Positions 12,741-24,676 of a DNA stretch of 64,000 nt are shown here, one piece after another. The position numbers and the translations under genes were made by a program. Under the pieces are notes generated by a model. It searched no databases, had not been told where the DNA came from, and worked only from the letters and a program-made list of their open reading frames with translations. Where the stretch lies: the NCBI GenBank assembly GCA_036936605.1, contig JAUPFV010000005.1, positions 129,157,572 to 129,221,571 on the forward strand, given 5' to 3'. This DNA is from Limnanthes douglasii subsp. nivea (Eukaryota; Streptophyta; Magnoliopsida; Brassicales; Limnanthaceae). The number at the start of each line of letters is the position of its first letter. The first letter of the stretch is position 1.

Positions 12741-12824
12741 GTGACTGTTAATTCGAAGTGACTATTAATTCGAGGTTGTTGTTAATTCGAGATGATTATT
12801 AATTTGAGGTGACTATTTTTTAAA
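12741..12824. repeat. 17-bp tandem repeat, copy A
   Basis: About five head-to-tail units resembling GTGACTATTAATTCGAG. It lies just downstream of the gypsy-1 integrase tail, the place where Tat-group gypsy elements often carry tandem repeats. Copy B has the same array at 51605-51688. Confidence 0.7.
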
Positions 12825-13105
12825 GTGATATTTTATTAACCATCAAATTTGTAAAGTGGCTATTTTTCACAAGGTTAGTATGTGAAGATAGTATTTTATG
12901 AAGTTTCAGTGTTGAACCAATAAAAATCGAATTGATAACACAAAAATGTTGGAGTACACAAGTGAAATGAAAAATAACATACTGATTAAATATCCGAAAC
13001 AAAATATGGCATGTGATAGCTATCCATCAGAATAAAAAGCAAGCAAACAAAAAAGACAGACAATACAACAAGATGAATTTTATATTCTCTTTTCAATTTT
13101 TTTCG
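12825..13105. other. AT-rich non-coding stretch, copy A
   Basis: I recognise nothing in this interval. It could be gypsy-1 3' untranslated or LTR sequence, but no matching LTR pair is visible. Confidence 0.4.
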
Positions 13106-13109
13106 TCTT

Positions 13110-13990
13110 GAAATATTGTCTTTTCAATTCTTTTCGTCTTCTATCAAAGAGCTGCTTGAGTTATTACTTGAAGAATTTTCACTTTTTGAGTCTCCGTCTT
13201 TTGAAAATTTCGAGATGTGATTTGCAGAATATTATCCGCGACCTCTTTCCTGAGACGAATAACTTCCCTGGCCAAAGTTTCGTACTGCTCCCGAACAACT
13301 TCAACTTTCTTGGTCAGTTTTTTGGCATTTTTTCAAGAGTTGTTACAGGCCGGGCTTTGTTGCGAAAGGTAAGTGCTAACTCATTGGATGTATAAATTAG
13401 AAAGGTTGACTTATCAAAATCAGCAGAATTTGGGTTGTTTGCAGAATGAACTGGTGAGTGATTTTCTTTAACAGGTTCTTTGACTATGTTGGCATGTTCT
13501 GCAATAGTTTCTTGTTGATCAACTTGGTGTCATAAAATTGAGAGTCTTTCTTTTCTTCACCTTATCTAACAAATTCTGTTGTAGAATGAGGGCAGGATAC
13601 AATGACTACTTCGTCAAGATGGTTCCTTTGGAGTTCTTCAAGGTACAAGTTTTCCTTTACTTCGAAGCCAGAGTATATTTTCTCTTTGAAGTTTCAAAAG
13701 AAATATCTTTGGTATCAAGAGCAGTTTGTTTGGCATCTACAACGATGGCCTTAATATAAAAAAAACATTATCGACATTACAGTCATTGTCTCATTAGCTT
13801 TTCTTATATTTCTTTATTTGGGGTAGACTTCTTCTTCTTTTCCTTACCTTTTTAACGTTCTCCCCATCCTTCTTCTTGACTTTATGAGTAGAAGCTCTGC
13901 TCCTAGCAAGAAGGAAAACTTTGGCATCTGGGGCAATTAGTGGATCAATACATTGGTGGAATTCGTTAGACCATTCATTATGGCCCATTT
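13110..13990 (-). pseudogene. Coiled-coil gag-like relic, copy A
   Basis: On the minus strand a frame near 13330-13180 reads a heptad-like segment (KKLTKKVEVVREQYETLARE and onward). Upstream (13988-13794) there is a basic block rich in Lys/Arg. Coiled coils of this sort occur in the gag or extra ORF of Ty3/gypsy elements and in putative gypsy-type transposon proteins. Stops interrupt it. The family is not certain. Its counterpart in copy B is 52852-51974. Confidence 0.4.
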
Positions 13991-14379
13991 ATTAAGCTTC
14001 CAGAAAGCCTCATCGACAACATCAGAATGCTCAAGGAAAAACTTCGTTATTTTTGCACAAAGTAAAATCATTTAGACAAAAAACAATGTTGCTAGATAAC
14101 ATTGATAGGAAGTAGACTTACTTGTACTCTTCCCTCTTAGCGAGAGTATTTGGGCATTTTCAGTCGAAATTCCTTTTCCATTCTTTCATCATCCACTTAT
14201 GAAAAGAATTTTTGTTTCCACATTTTGACAACTTCAGAATTCTGTGACAATGCCCGAATACTCCCGGAGATGGTAAATAACCACTGATGGCTGCGTATAT
14301 TCTACCGCTTATCTTGCCATTGTATGTTAGAGTCATCCGAATGGCTTCAACCTTAATTTCTTCTTACCATTCATCCTCC

Positions 14380-15462
14380 TATCGTTCGATGAATTACACT
14401 AACTCCTCGTTATCGGCAAGTCAGTTGATTTCGTCGTTAAGTTGCTAACACTCGTTAGTTGAGTGGCTATGATCATTAGGATTAGAGATGAATTGCCAAT
14501 TAGAATGCTTATAACTAGGAGCCTACATGCTACGGGGAGGCTAATACCAGACCCAACCCTTAGTTTGATTGTAAATTATTGATATTATTTCTACCAAATG
14601 TGTAAATCTGCTCGCTAGGTTGTCGTAATAAGAGGCCCCTTCGCATGTCGCCCTGTGAACCATTATGGCGTATGCTGTTGTCGCCCTCTTAACGCTCCGA
14701 TGATTCTGATTTGTAATCTTGTTGTAATCCATCAGGAGAGTAAGATGCATCGCCTTTATGGGCGTCATCCACCCGGACAAACTGATTTGCCCAAGCAAGG
14801 AGGTCACCCATCTCATTTACCAAGAACCAATCCAAATCGACGTACAAGTCAGCCCTACGGTCCAAACCCCGCTTCAGGGAGTCCACCGCTACATACTCTT
14901 TCAAATCGTGTAGGGTGTTCGTAACGTGGACGAACCTTTTGAAGTAACTCTTGATTGACTCCCTCTTATTTGATACACATCTATAATCGAGTCGTTCTCC
15001 CACTTAGGCTCCTTGTTGCCCACAAACCGATCTCTGAAGGCGCTCTGCAGATCTGTAAAATCACATATAGACCCTTTTAACAACCCACTAAACCAATCTA
15101 TATTGTTACATTTAAGATTCGTGAAGAGCATCCTGCAGACCATTGCATCTTTGGGGTTGAAAGCCATCATTTATATTTCCAAACTGCTCGAGGTGTCGCT
15201 ACGGGTCTCTTGTTCCATTGTAAGCCTCCATACAGAATATATCGTATTTGGGGGAAGCTTTGCCTCCAAAGTCTGCCCCCACAAAGGTGGATTCTTTGAG
15301 GACATAAGTTGTCATCTCGGGAGAAACCTGATTGTACTGGAACCACATTGTTTTCTTTAGGTCACTTAGGCGGCCCTTGGCCCAACTCACCGCCTTGCCC
15401 CTCGTTCTTGGACCACTTCTTTTTACCGCATCTCTCACCTTCGACTTTGTTTGATTCGACAT
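14380..15462 (-). pseudogene. Gypsy-2 gag relic, copy A
   Basis: Minus-strand blocks at 15462-15199, 15170-14901 and 15003-14689 give a Retrotrans_gag core: MVCRMLFTNLK, then DWFSGLLKGSICDFTDLQSA with FRDRFVGN, then SIKSYFKRFVHVTN and a GLDRRADLY-type helix. Further on (about 14480-14400) another frame reads HSHSTNEC, the edge of a degraded gypsy knuckle region. Gag forms the virus-like particle. The blocks lie in different frames, so the gene is broken. No protease or RT follows on this strand. Confidence 0.75.
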
Positions 15463-15562
15463 GCCTCATGGTTTACCCCCGCGAATTGCCTTTCTATCTT
15501 CTGTAATCGATCCCTGCTTGCCTTGAAGCTGTAAATGGGGGTGTAGCCAAAGTCAAAAGAGA

Positions 15563-17345
15563 ATGATCTATATTTATTTCTCTACATTTGAAATCAAAAG
15601 GATGTCTTTACATTCCATTATTATTTTGCAAAATTTATCATTGAGTCATGTAACACATAAACTGAATTGTGTAGTACTCGTATATCCTCGGTTTTGCCTT
15701 TTCCTAGACATTCATACGAAGAAAATCATTCAGCGTAGTATTGAGCGCAAAGGTCTCTACTATGTTGATGAAGAGGTCCAGCAGGGAACAATCTTACTTT
15801 CTCACGGGACATCTAATAGATATATTTGGTTGTGGCACCGATATTTATGTCTCCTATGATTTAGTTATCTTCGTATTTTTATTTCTTGACCTTTTTCTAC
15901 AATAATGATGCCCAAAATAATGCCCATTTGTCATGTGAAACTTGTTTATTGGCAAAACTTCATCGAACATGTTTCGGCCCAAGTAATACGCAAGTTGAGT
16001 ATATGTTTTCCTTGGTACACTCAGATGTGTGGGAGCCTACTTCATACTCGAATAAGAATGATTTTCAATATTTTATGTTATTTGTTGATTACTTCTCTTG
16101 CATGACTTGGGTATACTTTGTAAAATACATATCGGAAGTGTATGAGCAGTTTATTAGTTTTTTCAAAATGATCCAAACCTAATTCAACAAGAAAATCAAA
16201 ATTCTTCGGTCCGATAATAGAGGGGAATATGTTAACCATCATATAAGAATCTTTTTTAAAAAATGTCTTTATTCATCAAATCTCTTGGCAAAATACACCC
16301 CAACAAAATGGAGTTGCGGAACGAAAAAAATCAGATTCTTCTTCAAATAACTAGAGCTATGATGATTGAGTCTAATTTTCCCGAACACTTCTAGCCCGAA
16401 GCCGTAGCTACATCAACCTATCTAGTTAACCGCTTACGAACAAATATTTTTGGCCATAAAATCCCACTTCAAATCAGGTAAACCCAAACAAATATACAAC
16501 CTACTTTAACTCTCCCATTTCGTATTTTTGGTTGTTCCATATTTGTTCATGTTCCAAAAGGTGATAGATATTAATTAGATTATTGTTCCATAAAATGAAT
16601 TTTTGTGGGCTATGCACTTCATCAAAAAGGGTATCAGTATTATAATTCAAACAATCATCAGATCTATGTCACAATAGATTGCAATTTTATTGAGACAAAG
16701 TTCTACTACCTTACATAACCTTGTATTTAGGGGGAGAGCACAAATGACTCACTAGGTCAATTAAGTTCCCTAATCATTCCATATATTGTATCTACATTGC
16801 CTCCGATCAACGTAAACGGACCAATTACCTCATACCTACCAATGATCAACCTTCAAATGATGTCCAACAAGAGGTAGGTGAACCATTTCGTCCAATTTCT
16901 TTCCATATAATTGCTGATTATGTAAATGTTGACACTAGTGGAGAAGTTCCCAAAGAAGGTAGATATGTTTTACCTCATATGAATAATCATGGAGTCCCAC
17001 CTACACGTTACTCATCCAACCATATTCCCCGAGCCAACAAATATCATATTGGAAACTTGGTTAGAGGCAGCATGTCAAAAGAGGTCAAGGTATTTACTAT
17101 AATTTTCTACACCCATAAATCATAAAAGTCGTCCACGAAGGAACACAAAAGAAGGAATGGAGGTTGGCCGTGAATGTCGAAATGGATGCCATTCCAAAGA
17201 ATGGTATTTGAGAGAAATACAAACTTCCAGTAGGAAAAAACTGGTCAGGTGTAGATGGGTCTTCACTATCAAACACAGAGCTGATGGAACCATAGAGAAA
17301 TACAAGGCTGACTTGTGAGAAAGTGGTACACACAAACTTACAAAA
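15563..17345 (+). mobile_element. Copia-2 fragment: integrase to start of RT, copy A
   Basis: Plus-strand relics appear in copia order. A GAG-pre-integrase-like end is followed by the integrase zinc finger and core (CETCLLAKLHRT near 15935, LVHSDVWEPTS near 16015, LRSDNRGEY near 16205, QNGVAERK near 16305). After a linker, the RT N-terminus matches the usual WKxAMxxEMDAL...YKARLV block near 17150-17320. It stops in the first RT block; no YVDD box, RNase H or LTR is visible. Frameshifts and stops are numerous. The copia order of integrase before RT makes the class assignment firm. Confidence 0.8.
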
Positions 17346-17900
17346 TAACCTATTAATACTCATTTACCTATCACATATAAATTCTAGAGATTGAGAGATG
17401 AAATCACCAAAGAAATTTTACTCATATGGTATCATCACAGTGTTCATCCTTCTTCAATCACATTCAAATTTCTATGATTTCCATTTACCTTGTTCGTGTT
17501 TGGTTTAAAGAATTGCTATCGAATTGGTTTATTGAAAAGCCAAATCACTAAAAAATCCATCTATGATATCTACAATTACTTCAACGTTTCCAACAGGGCT
17601 GCCGAATAACGAGTAGCGGGTGTGATTGAAAACTATCCAAAGCTATCTACCCATACCACTTTGTACGGGGCCTTCAGCCCTGATCGGAGTCACTCTATTG
17701 GAAACCAAAGTCCTTATGCCTTAGCTTTCACACTTGTTTATAATAACCTCCTAGAATAACAATACAAATGTCTCCTCGAAACAACACATAATCATCTTCT
17801 CACAAGACCCAATCTCCTCGAATCAATTACAAAAAATCCCTCGAATAAATTCAGATTATCTTCTCTAAATAGTCAACCTCCTCAAAAATTTCAGTTAACA
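17346..17900. other. No recognisable gene, copy A
   Basis: An AT-rich stretch between the copia-2 break and the next coding relic. I see no motif, LTR pair or RNA gene. It may hold the leader of the following gag-like region. Confidence 0.4.
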
Positions 17901-17903
17901 ACG

Positions 17904-19880
17904 ATGAGGGATTCAGAAGACATCAACACTTCACCAAATACCATGACCGTACCTCGTCCCTCTAAGGGGACAACTGTGACAAACGAACAGTCACAGGTGG
18001 TGTATTCGCAAAGTCATGAACAACAACTTCAAATATTTACGAGAGCTCGCAAACCATACATTCCCCTACTGCCACCCCAAAACTTTGAGATGAAGTGTCC
18101 GAGGAGAACGTTGAATCAAAGTCTAGGACAAAGAATGATTCAGATATCGAAAGTACAGAAAGTAATCCTCCTTCTTACTCTAAGGGTGATGCTACAAAGA
18201 AACCAACTCCAAAGAAAGAAAAAAAATCAAAGACACCATCACCCTTCCCGAAGAGATTGCCAAACATCTAAGTCTTAATCTTAAGGATGTCCTCCAAGAA
18301 TACCTTATTGCACTTAATATGTGCAATATGAGTATTACAACCAATCCAAAGTCGAGATTCTCAATAAGTAGTGGGGTATCCCGAATAATTTCACTCTTCA
18401 GTTACCAGTGGTAGGAGAGACCCCACTCTCGTGTAGAGAAAAAACGTTTGTCGTCTATCCCGAGATTCTAAACTGGGGCCTTCATTTTTCGTTGGACCCA
18501 ATCGTGGTAGATTACTTCGAGAAAATTGATCTGTGTCCAACAAGTCCAAACTTATGCTTTACTCTGCTATCAAGTATAATGGTGTCAAGACTTACCAACA
18601 TACCTATGCTAATAGAGCAGTTCATCGCAAAAATTGGTCGCTCAAAGAATCCCATTTTGCCTTTCTACTACCGTACCCTTGGAAATTCCTCGAAGCTCAT
18701 TGACGATCTCCTCGAGGCTGATAACCTATGGAAACATAAAGTTTTCTTTATTTCTGGTGCTTGGGAGAATGGAAAATATATTTCTACCAGGAACCGCTCG
18801 AGTTTAAACCTCAAGTAGAAGAGCACCAGGAAGTAACATACACTTTTTTGTTCCAGACGTAATTTTGCTTCAAATCTCCTAAAATCTTATTGTTCCTCAC
18901 AAAGATTTCGAGGCAGTACAAGATCTAAAAAACTGCTGTTGATGAGACATTTTCCAAACTAACTGAATGGGCAAAAAAAGAATGGTGTAACAAATTTCAC
19001 AAGACATTTGTGCCTCTGAACTTCGTGTTGAGCCATATATGAAAGATCTTTTCGAACTCTATCAAACCTGTTGAAAAATTGATGGAACCTCTTTGAAGCT
19101 TCAAAAGAGATATCTTTGCTCCTAATGTACGTGTTATACTCCATGCTGAAAATAGGTATAAAATCAATTTAACTCTAAAAAAATTAAGAAAATCCGAAGC
19201 TGGTTCTTCAAAAGAACGAAGAGAAAATCTTCTGAAGTTAGCCTTCTTAGCATTGAAGAATTTTTTTTTGAGTAATCTAAAAAGATAAAAAAGGTCGTTG
19301 CTTCGGAAAAAAAAGGAAAAGATCCTTGGAAACTCTTCCTACAACTATGATAGAGGATGTAATCAATGCATCCTCCCCGAATCTGAACCCCATTGTCGAT
19401 GCTAACCCCACTGCTGAAGAAGCAAAAAAAGAAGATGAAGATCAAGACATCTACACGAACCTTTAGGTCAAAGAAATTCAGAATTACATTGTTGAAATTG
19501 GCGATCAACTTGCCAGATTAGGGCTGTCTGGGTCAGGATCAGATAGAGCATTAACAGTGGTCGACAATCAACCTCACCAATCTAAAAATCAAAATCCATA
19601 TCCTCGTCGAGCTACGCCCTCGGATGCCCTTAGTTTGTATTATTCATTCCGTCCACATCCTCTAGGTGAACATCTGTGGAAGTTTTAAAACTAGTAACTC
19701 CTTATCGAGACCTATCAAATGCTCTCACCGCTGCTCAAAACCAGCTGGAAGATCTTGCAATAGATGTTATTTGGTGGAAAAAAGAATCCGCTCACGATAA
19801 AAAGTGGGCTAAACTTTGTAACAAGCTGGTCGACGATCAATTTGAAGCCTTTGTAAAAGATAGGTCAAAAATTTTTTAAG
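17904..19880 (+). pseudogene. Gypsy-type gag-like relic (putative gypsy-type transposon family), copy A
   Basis: The plus strand has a Ser/Thr/Gln-rich N-terminal region (17904-18278), then a block at 18408-18818 whose pattern (FVVYPEILNWGLHF, LDPIVVDYF, LCPTSPNL, then LW..KVFFISGAWE) resembles the uncharacterised domain annotated in plants as putative gypsy type transposon. A charged middle part follows, then a coiled-coil tail (LTAAQNQLEDL...DKKWAKLCNKLVDDQFEAF) at 19676-19879. The parts lie in different frames. Copy A lacks 28 bp near 19210 and about 31 bp near 19910 that copy B retains. The family assignment is by pattern only. Confidence 0.55.
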
Positions 19881-19951
19881 GGTGTTTAAGATTTCTTCCT
19901 TCCTTATCCTTGTTACTTTATTGGGACCTTCCCCATTAGGATCTAATTTCC

Positions 19952-20227
19952 CTAAGATAATTTTTCCTTGGTGTGAAGAAAAACTTTTCTTAATACTTTA
20001 TCTCCCACCTCAAATTCTCTTTGTTTTACTTTAGAGGCATACCTACTTCTTATCAATGTTTGATAGTGCAAAGCTTTAATTTGTGTTTGCTTTATTTTCT
20101 CTTCAATCAAATCAAGTTCCACCGCTCTGTTTATATCTTTAGGTTCCTCGAAAAAAAAACATAGCGAATCAGGCTCTTCAGAGCAAGAGGAGAACTCCTC
20201 AGAAAGCAGCTCCCATATTACTCGCAA
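19952..20227 (-). pseudogene. Gypsy integrase C-terminal tail 1, copy A
   Basis: An open minus-strand block with ALHYQTLIRSRYASKVKQRE then FEVGDKVLRKVFLHTKEK, the tail of Ty3/gypsy integrases that precedes the polyprotein end. It is closely similar to the tails at 21612-21328 (minus) and about 12290-12530 (plus), so one gypsy family contributed all three. Nothing upstream in this frame encodes an integrase core. Confidence 0.75.
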
Positions 20228-20514
20228 TTATGACGAGGGTAAATAGAAGGTGTTGTTGTTTTTACAAAAATTGTTGTTTTGTTGTTAACGACTATCATAC
20301 ATCATCGTCAGAATATTTGTCTATGCTTAACTTGTCGGGTAGGTGTTTGTATCTTATTCAAGTGCTAAAGATGTAGTGTTTTTTGTTTTTTTGTTAAATG
20401 TTAAGTATCGCTTTCTTTTTTCCAAACTGTCATTTTAGTCTGCTTTCCATATATGATCCTTCTATAATGCTATAATGGATGCAAATTTTCTTTCATAGTC
20501 ACACTTGGTAAAAT

Positions 20515-21025
20515 GCTTCGACAAACTTTAGGACTTCGAATTATATCACCACTCAAAATAACGATTTGAAAATACTTTAAATCGACGTTAGGACATCGAA
20601 TTATATCATCACTCAAATTGGCACGTTGAAAAATACTTTAAATGGACGTTAGCACTTCAAATTATATCACCACTTAAATTTGCACTTCGAAAAATGATTT
20701 AAATGGAGGTTAACACTTCGAATTATATCACCACTCAAACTGGCACTTCGAAAAATGCTTTAATGGAGGTTAACACTTCGAATTATATCACAACTCAAAT
20801 TAGCACTTCGAAAAATGCTTCAAATGGCTGTAGCACTTCAAATTATATCATCACTTAAGTTGGTACTTCGAAAAATGACTTGAATGAACGTTAGCACTTC
20901 TAATTATCACTCAAATAGACACTTTGAAAAATGCTTTAAATAGACGTTAGCACTGCGAATTGTGTCGCCACTTCAAATTGGCACTTCGAAATATTATTTT
21001 AAATGAACGTTAGCACTTGGAATTA
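20515..21025. repeat. About 60-bp tandem repeat, roughly eight units, copy A
   Basis: Degenerate units of about 60 bp share the words GGACGTTAGCACTTCGAATT, ATATCACCACTCAAATT and GGCACTTCGAAAAATG. The array lies downstream, in minus-strand sense, of the integrase tail at 21612-21328. That fits the tandem repeats found in the 3' regions of Tat/Ogre-type gypsy elements. The counterpart in copy B is 59440-59965. Confidence 0.8.
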
Positions 21026-21327
21026 TACTTTTTCAAATTAATCCAAAGGTGATCAATCCTTGTGTAATTTTCAAAATAGTAAACTGATCATCATTTAGGA
21101 ATCTTATCAATACATGGTACATTTAGAAACAAATTGACTATTCAAAAGAAATTATATTTATAATTTTGGATATATGACACCTCATTAAAACGTTACCACG
21201 CCACCAAGCGAGGAAAAAGTATTCCATTGTACAAGCTAGACAAAAAAGAAAAAAACAATATCATCAACGTATCAAAAATTACTGACAATTCAAATTCAAT
21301 GTTCAAATGATGCTGCAAAAATCTCGC

Positions 21328-21612
21328 CTATTTATCTTGGAGGTGATATGTGCCTAGTTTAATCATTCCAACCACTGAATAAGGTCTTTCCCAGTTCAGA
21401 TATATTTTTCCCAACCTTTTATCCTTTGTATGCACGAACACCTTTCTCAAAACCTTGTCCCCTACCTTGAAATCTCTTTGTTTCACCTTCGAATTGTAGC
21501 GACTCCTCATCAGAGTTTGGTAATGCATCAGGTTCAATTTATGCTCTAACTCACTTTTCCTAAATAAAATCAATATATATGTGTCTTCATTCCTCGTTAA
21601 ACTCCTCGGCAT
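21328..21612 (-). pseudogene. Gypsy integrase C-terminal tail 2, copy A
   Basis: A minus-strand block with LMHYQTLMRSRYNSKVKQRD, FKVGDKVLRKVFVHTKDKR and then LNWERPYSVVGMIKLGTYHL, the usual end of gypsy integrase (GPNWEGPYRV...GTYxL). It is truncated upstream at the start of the copia-1 LTR. The 60-bp tandem repeat lies just past its end. Confidence 0.78.
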
Positions 21613-21615
21613 AAT

Positions 21616-21962
21616 TGAGTATTTTATAAGATGGAAATATATTAGTTCATTAAATCACTTAATTAATTTATTGATTGGTTAAAATATTTAAATAAAATAT
21701 TAATGTGATTTTTAATAATATATTATTCAATTAATAATATTATCCAATTTAGGAAGAATGTGTTCTAGGGTTTTGATTTTTTATTTTTTGAAAAATAGTG
21801 TATTAATAAAAAATATTATTTTTTCATCAAAATAAAATAATATACTAGTATATACATAAGAGATGTATAAAATAAAAAAATAAAAATAAAAATAAAAATA
21901 AAATATATTTATTCTTTCCACTTCTTTTCTTATTTCTTCAAAATATCCTATTATTTCTTACA
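21616..21962 (+). repeat. Probable 5' LTR of copia-1, copy A
   Basis: The right boundary is well placed. A CA at 21961-21962 is followed 2 bp later by the primer-binding site TGGTATCAGAGC. The left boundary is taken as the TG at 21616, just after the integrase tail, giving about 347 bp of AT-rich sequence. No 3' LTR exists in the window because the element is cut at 36520, so the left end is a guess. Confidence 0.5.
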
Positions 21963-21964
21963 AT

Positions 21965-21976
21965 TGGTATCAGAGC
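21965..21976 (+). promoter_or_regulatory. Copia-1 primer-binding site
   Basis: TGGTATCAGAGC is the usual plant LTR-retrotransposon primer-binding site complementary to initiator methionine tRNA. It lies 2 bp after the inferred LTR end and 15 bp before the gag start codon. Confidence 0.85.
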
Positions 21977-21990
21977 TCTGTTCGATCAAG

Positions 21991-23945
21991 ATGAACGACT
22001 CAATTCTTCTTTATTTTATTCCTCAATTAAGAAAAGAAAATTATTCCAAATTGAGTTTTCAAATGAAGACTCTGCTAGGATCACAAGAAGAATGGAATAT
22101 CGGTGAGAAATGGTTCAACGAAGTAAAAGATGCTGAAGAAAAAAGTTAACACCAATGAAAAATGAGGATCTAAGAAAATTAAGAAAGAAAAATCAGAAAT
22201 CATTGTTTTGGATAAATCAAGGAGTCCAATCGTATGAAGCAGCTTGGGAAAAAAGTTATTTGTGCCACTTCAACAAATCAAGCATGAGAAATCTTGGTTA
22301 AATCATTCAAAGAGATGAAAAGGTAAAAATAATTCGATTATAAACTCGTAGAGAAGAATTTGAAAGTTTGCAAAAATAAAGTCTGAATCTATTTTTTTAT
22401 TATTGTTCACGGGTCTTGTCCATTGTCAACCAATTAAAAATAAATGGGGAAACTTTGGATGATACTAGTGTAATTGAAAAAAAATCTTTGCTCTCTGGAT
22501 TCAAGATTTGACTATATTGTGGTTGCTATTGAAAAATCCAAAGATTTAAACATCATGGTCATTGATGAAATAACGGGCTCATTGAAAGCTCATAAAGAAA
22601 GATTAAATAAGAAAAAGCAGGAACTAAAGTTAGATAAAAAAAACTATAGTCAAACTTGTCTCTAACTAAAAAGAAAGAAGATTATAAAAATAATTGATGA
22701 AAATATTTTGGCCATTGTGCAAGAGAATGGAACGGAACAAACAAAAATTAGAATTTTAGAGGTTTCCAAAGAGGACATTGACGTGGAAATCAAAGAGAAA
22801 GAGGCTCAAATGCTTATGAAATTGGGTCATTATGAAAATCAATGGAAAGAAACAAACCAAAATCATAACTTTAGAGGTTCGCATAGAGGACGTGGACGTG
22901 GAAATCAAAAAGAAACATGCCATGGTATTTTGAGTGTTGTATTGTCCTAAGCCTAGTCATATGAAAAGAGATTTTTGGTACAAATAAGAAGAAAAATACG
23001 AAGCTCATATGGTGCAAAATAATAAATAAACTTTATTGCTTGTGACTCATGGTGGAGAGACTCATGATTTCTAGTACATAGACAATGGTGCTAGAAAACA
23101 CATGACTAGGTAACAAAATACTATTTTCAAAATTATTTGAAGTTGATTGTGGGGAAGTAAAAGTATGAAAAAGCTTACAAAATTAGTGGTGTTGGTGAAT
23201 TAGAATTCAAAGCAAAGCAAGATAAGATTGAGAAAATGTATGATGTTTATTTTGTTCTCGGCCTTACAAATAATTTTCTTAGTGTCGGGTATCTACTGAA
23301 CAAGGGGTATGATATTCATTTTTATGACATAACATGTTATTTATCATTAAATTATCGGGTTGTTGCTAGAGTTGGAGTAGCACAAAATAATCTTTTCTTA
23401 CTCACTCTTCAAAATCAGAATATGTCTTGCTTGATTAGTTCGCATAAAGCAGTTGCAAAATTATGGAATAATCGGTTTGGACATTCGTATAGAAATTTGG
23501 AGATGCTTTCAAGAAAGATGATGATGACGGGTTTACCAAATATTATTCGTCTCGATTATATATATGTAATTTTTCAGTTTGGAAATCAACATAGGATTTT
23601 TTTTCCATCTCAATCATTCTAGAAAGCAAAAAGACCACTACAACTTATTCATTCAGATCTTTGTGGTCCAATGACAATTCCATCTTTCAGAGGTAATCAT
23701 TATTTTATATCTTTCATTGATGATTACTCACGTAAATCTTGAGTGTATTATGTCAAAGAAAAATCAGACATATTATAAAAATTCGAAGATTTTAAAGAAA
23801 AGTAGAGAACTTTACTTGATTAAAAATCAACACTTTATGAACAGATCATGGAGGTGAGTATTTTTCAAAATAATTTGAGAAATATTGCAGAGATATGACA
23901 TTCGGAATGAGATGATAGTCCGTTATACGCCTCACCAAAATGGTG
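21991..23945 (+). pseudogene. Copia-1 gag, protease and integrase N-terminal part, copy A
   Basis: Gag starts at ATG 21991 (KENY.KLSFQMKTLLGSQEEW) and continues through [17 protein letters not shown] and ESKDL-like motifs near 22490-22560. A knuckle region (CPKPSHMKRDFWYK, degraded) follows near 22945. The protease motif near 23080 is DNGARKHMT here and DNGASKHMT in copy B. GAG-pre-integrase lies at 23236-23590 (LWNNRFGHSYRNLEML) and the integrase core runs on to PHQNGVSE at 23945. There the large MULE interrupts it and the frame resumes at 34855. Multiple stops. Tnt1/Sireless copia type. Confidence 0.85.
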
Positions 23946-23954
23946 TATCTGAAA
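23946..23954 (+). repeat. Left 9-bp target-site duplication of the MULE
   Basis: TATCTGAAA immediately precedes the inverted end at 23955 and is repeated exactly at 34846-34854 on the far side. A 9-bp duplication is the hallmark of Mutator-superfamily insertion. Confidence 0.95.
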
Positions 23955-24038
23955 GGGCTAGGCTAAAATGAGACCCGTTTTCTTTATAGTGAGACCCGGT
24001 TATAGTGAGACCCGGGTTGGTTATAGTGAGACCCCCAT
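23955..24038 (+). repeat. MULE left TIR with three TATAGTGAGACCC motifs
   Basis: The outer ~43 bp match the inverted right end except for a 6-bp variable patch. TATAGTGAGACCC occurs at 23985-23997, 24001-24013 and 24022-24034. A related AATGAGACCC lies at 23967-23976. Repeated subterminal motifs are typical transposase-binding or regulatory sites. Confidence 0.9.
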
Positions 24039-24426
24039 TAATTACAAAAATGCCATCCATATAAATAGCTAAAAATCAGATTTCATACTCTTTCTTCTCC
24101 CCCGAAACCCTAACTCTCTCTACCTCCAAAAACCCATCTTTTTTCCGTCGATTTTTTTTGAAATCCAACTCCAGCAAGCTGTTAAGGTAACGATTCTATA
24201 CTTCATGGTGCTTTTTTTTTCCATTTTCCATTGTTTTTTCTAGAGATATCTAGAGTTTTGCATTCGGGTAGAAAACTTGGATTTTTATGTATTTGGGGTT
24301 GATTTGTTTGATTTTAAGGGCATGTATATTGTTAGTTAGGAGATTAGGACCTTTTAGGGTGTTGGATTAGATATTTAGGGTTGATTTCGGGCAGATCTAG
24401 GTAGAGGGGGCTGTTTTTGTCGAACA

Positions 24427-24616
24427 GGTGTATCCACGCATGTTCGTGCGTGGAAATACCGGATGCACGCACAAAATTGCGTGCATCCGGTATTTCCACG
24501 CAAGAACATGCGTGGAAACACCAAATCCACGCTGCGTGGATTTTGCGAAATCTTCGCAATTTAATTCATTGATTTGCCTAATCCACGAATTAAATTGCGA
24601 ATTTTCGCAGAATCCA
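24427..24616. repeat. Two consecutive hairpins upstream of the PMD start codon, copy A
   Basis: Hairpin 1 has arms 24427-24471 and 24478-24522 (45 bp, 6-nt loop) and very few mismatches. Hairpin 2 has arms 24537-24573 and 24580-24616 (37 bp, 6-nt loop) with a few mismatches. Both lie between the TIR and the ATG at 24677 and would be in the PMD leader if transcription starts at the TIR. Copy B keeps both at 63358-63547. Confidence 0.85.
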
Positions 24617-24676
24617 TGACTTTTACTTTTTTTAAACTTTGAACTCGTCTAATTGTTTGGTTTTGTCTTGTGCAAT

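Noticed and set aside
17425..17445. TGGTATCATCAC as another LTR-retrotransposon primer-binding site.
   Set aside because: It lacks the AGAGC part of the tRNA-Met match and has no LTR end (CA) before it.
17904..19880. A viral (caulimovirus-type) coat or movement gene relic.
   Set aside because: The pattern fits the plant gypsy-type transposon domain better; no movement-protein, coat zinc-knuckle or viral RT signature accompanies it.
20515..21025. CRISPR-like array of regularly spaced repeats.
   Set aside because: Units are continuous degenerate tandem copies without unique spacers, in plant retroelement DNA.
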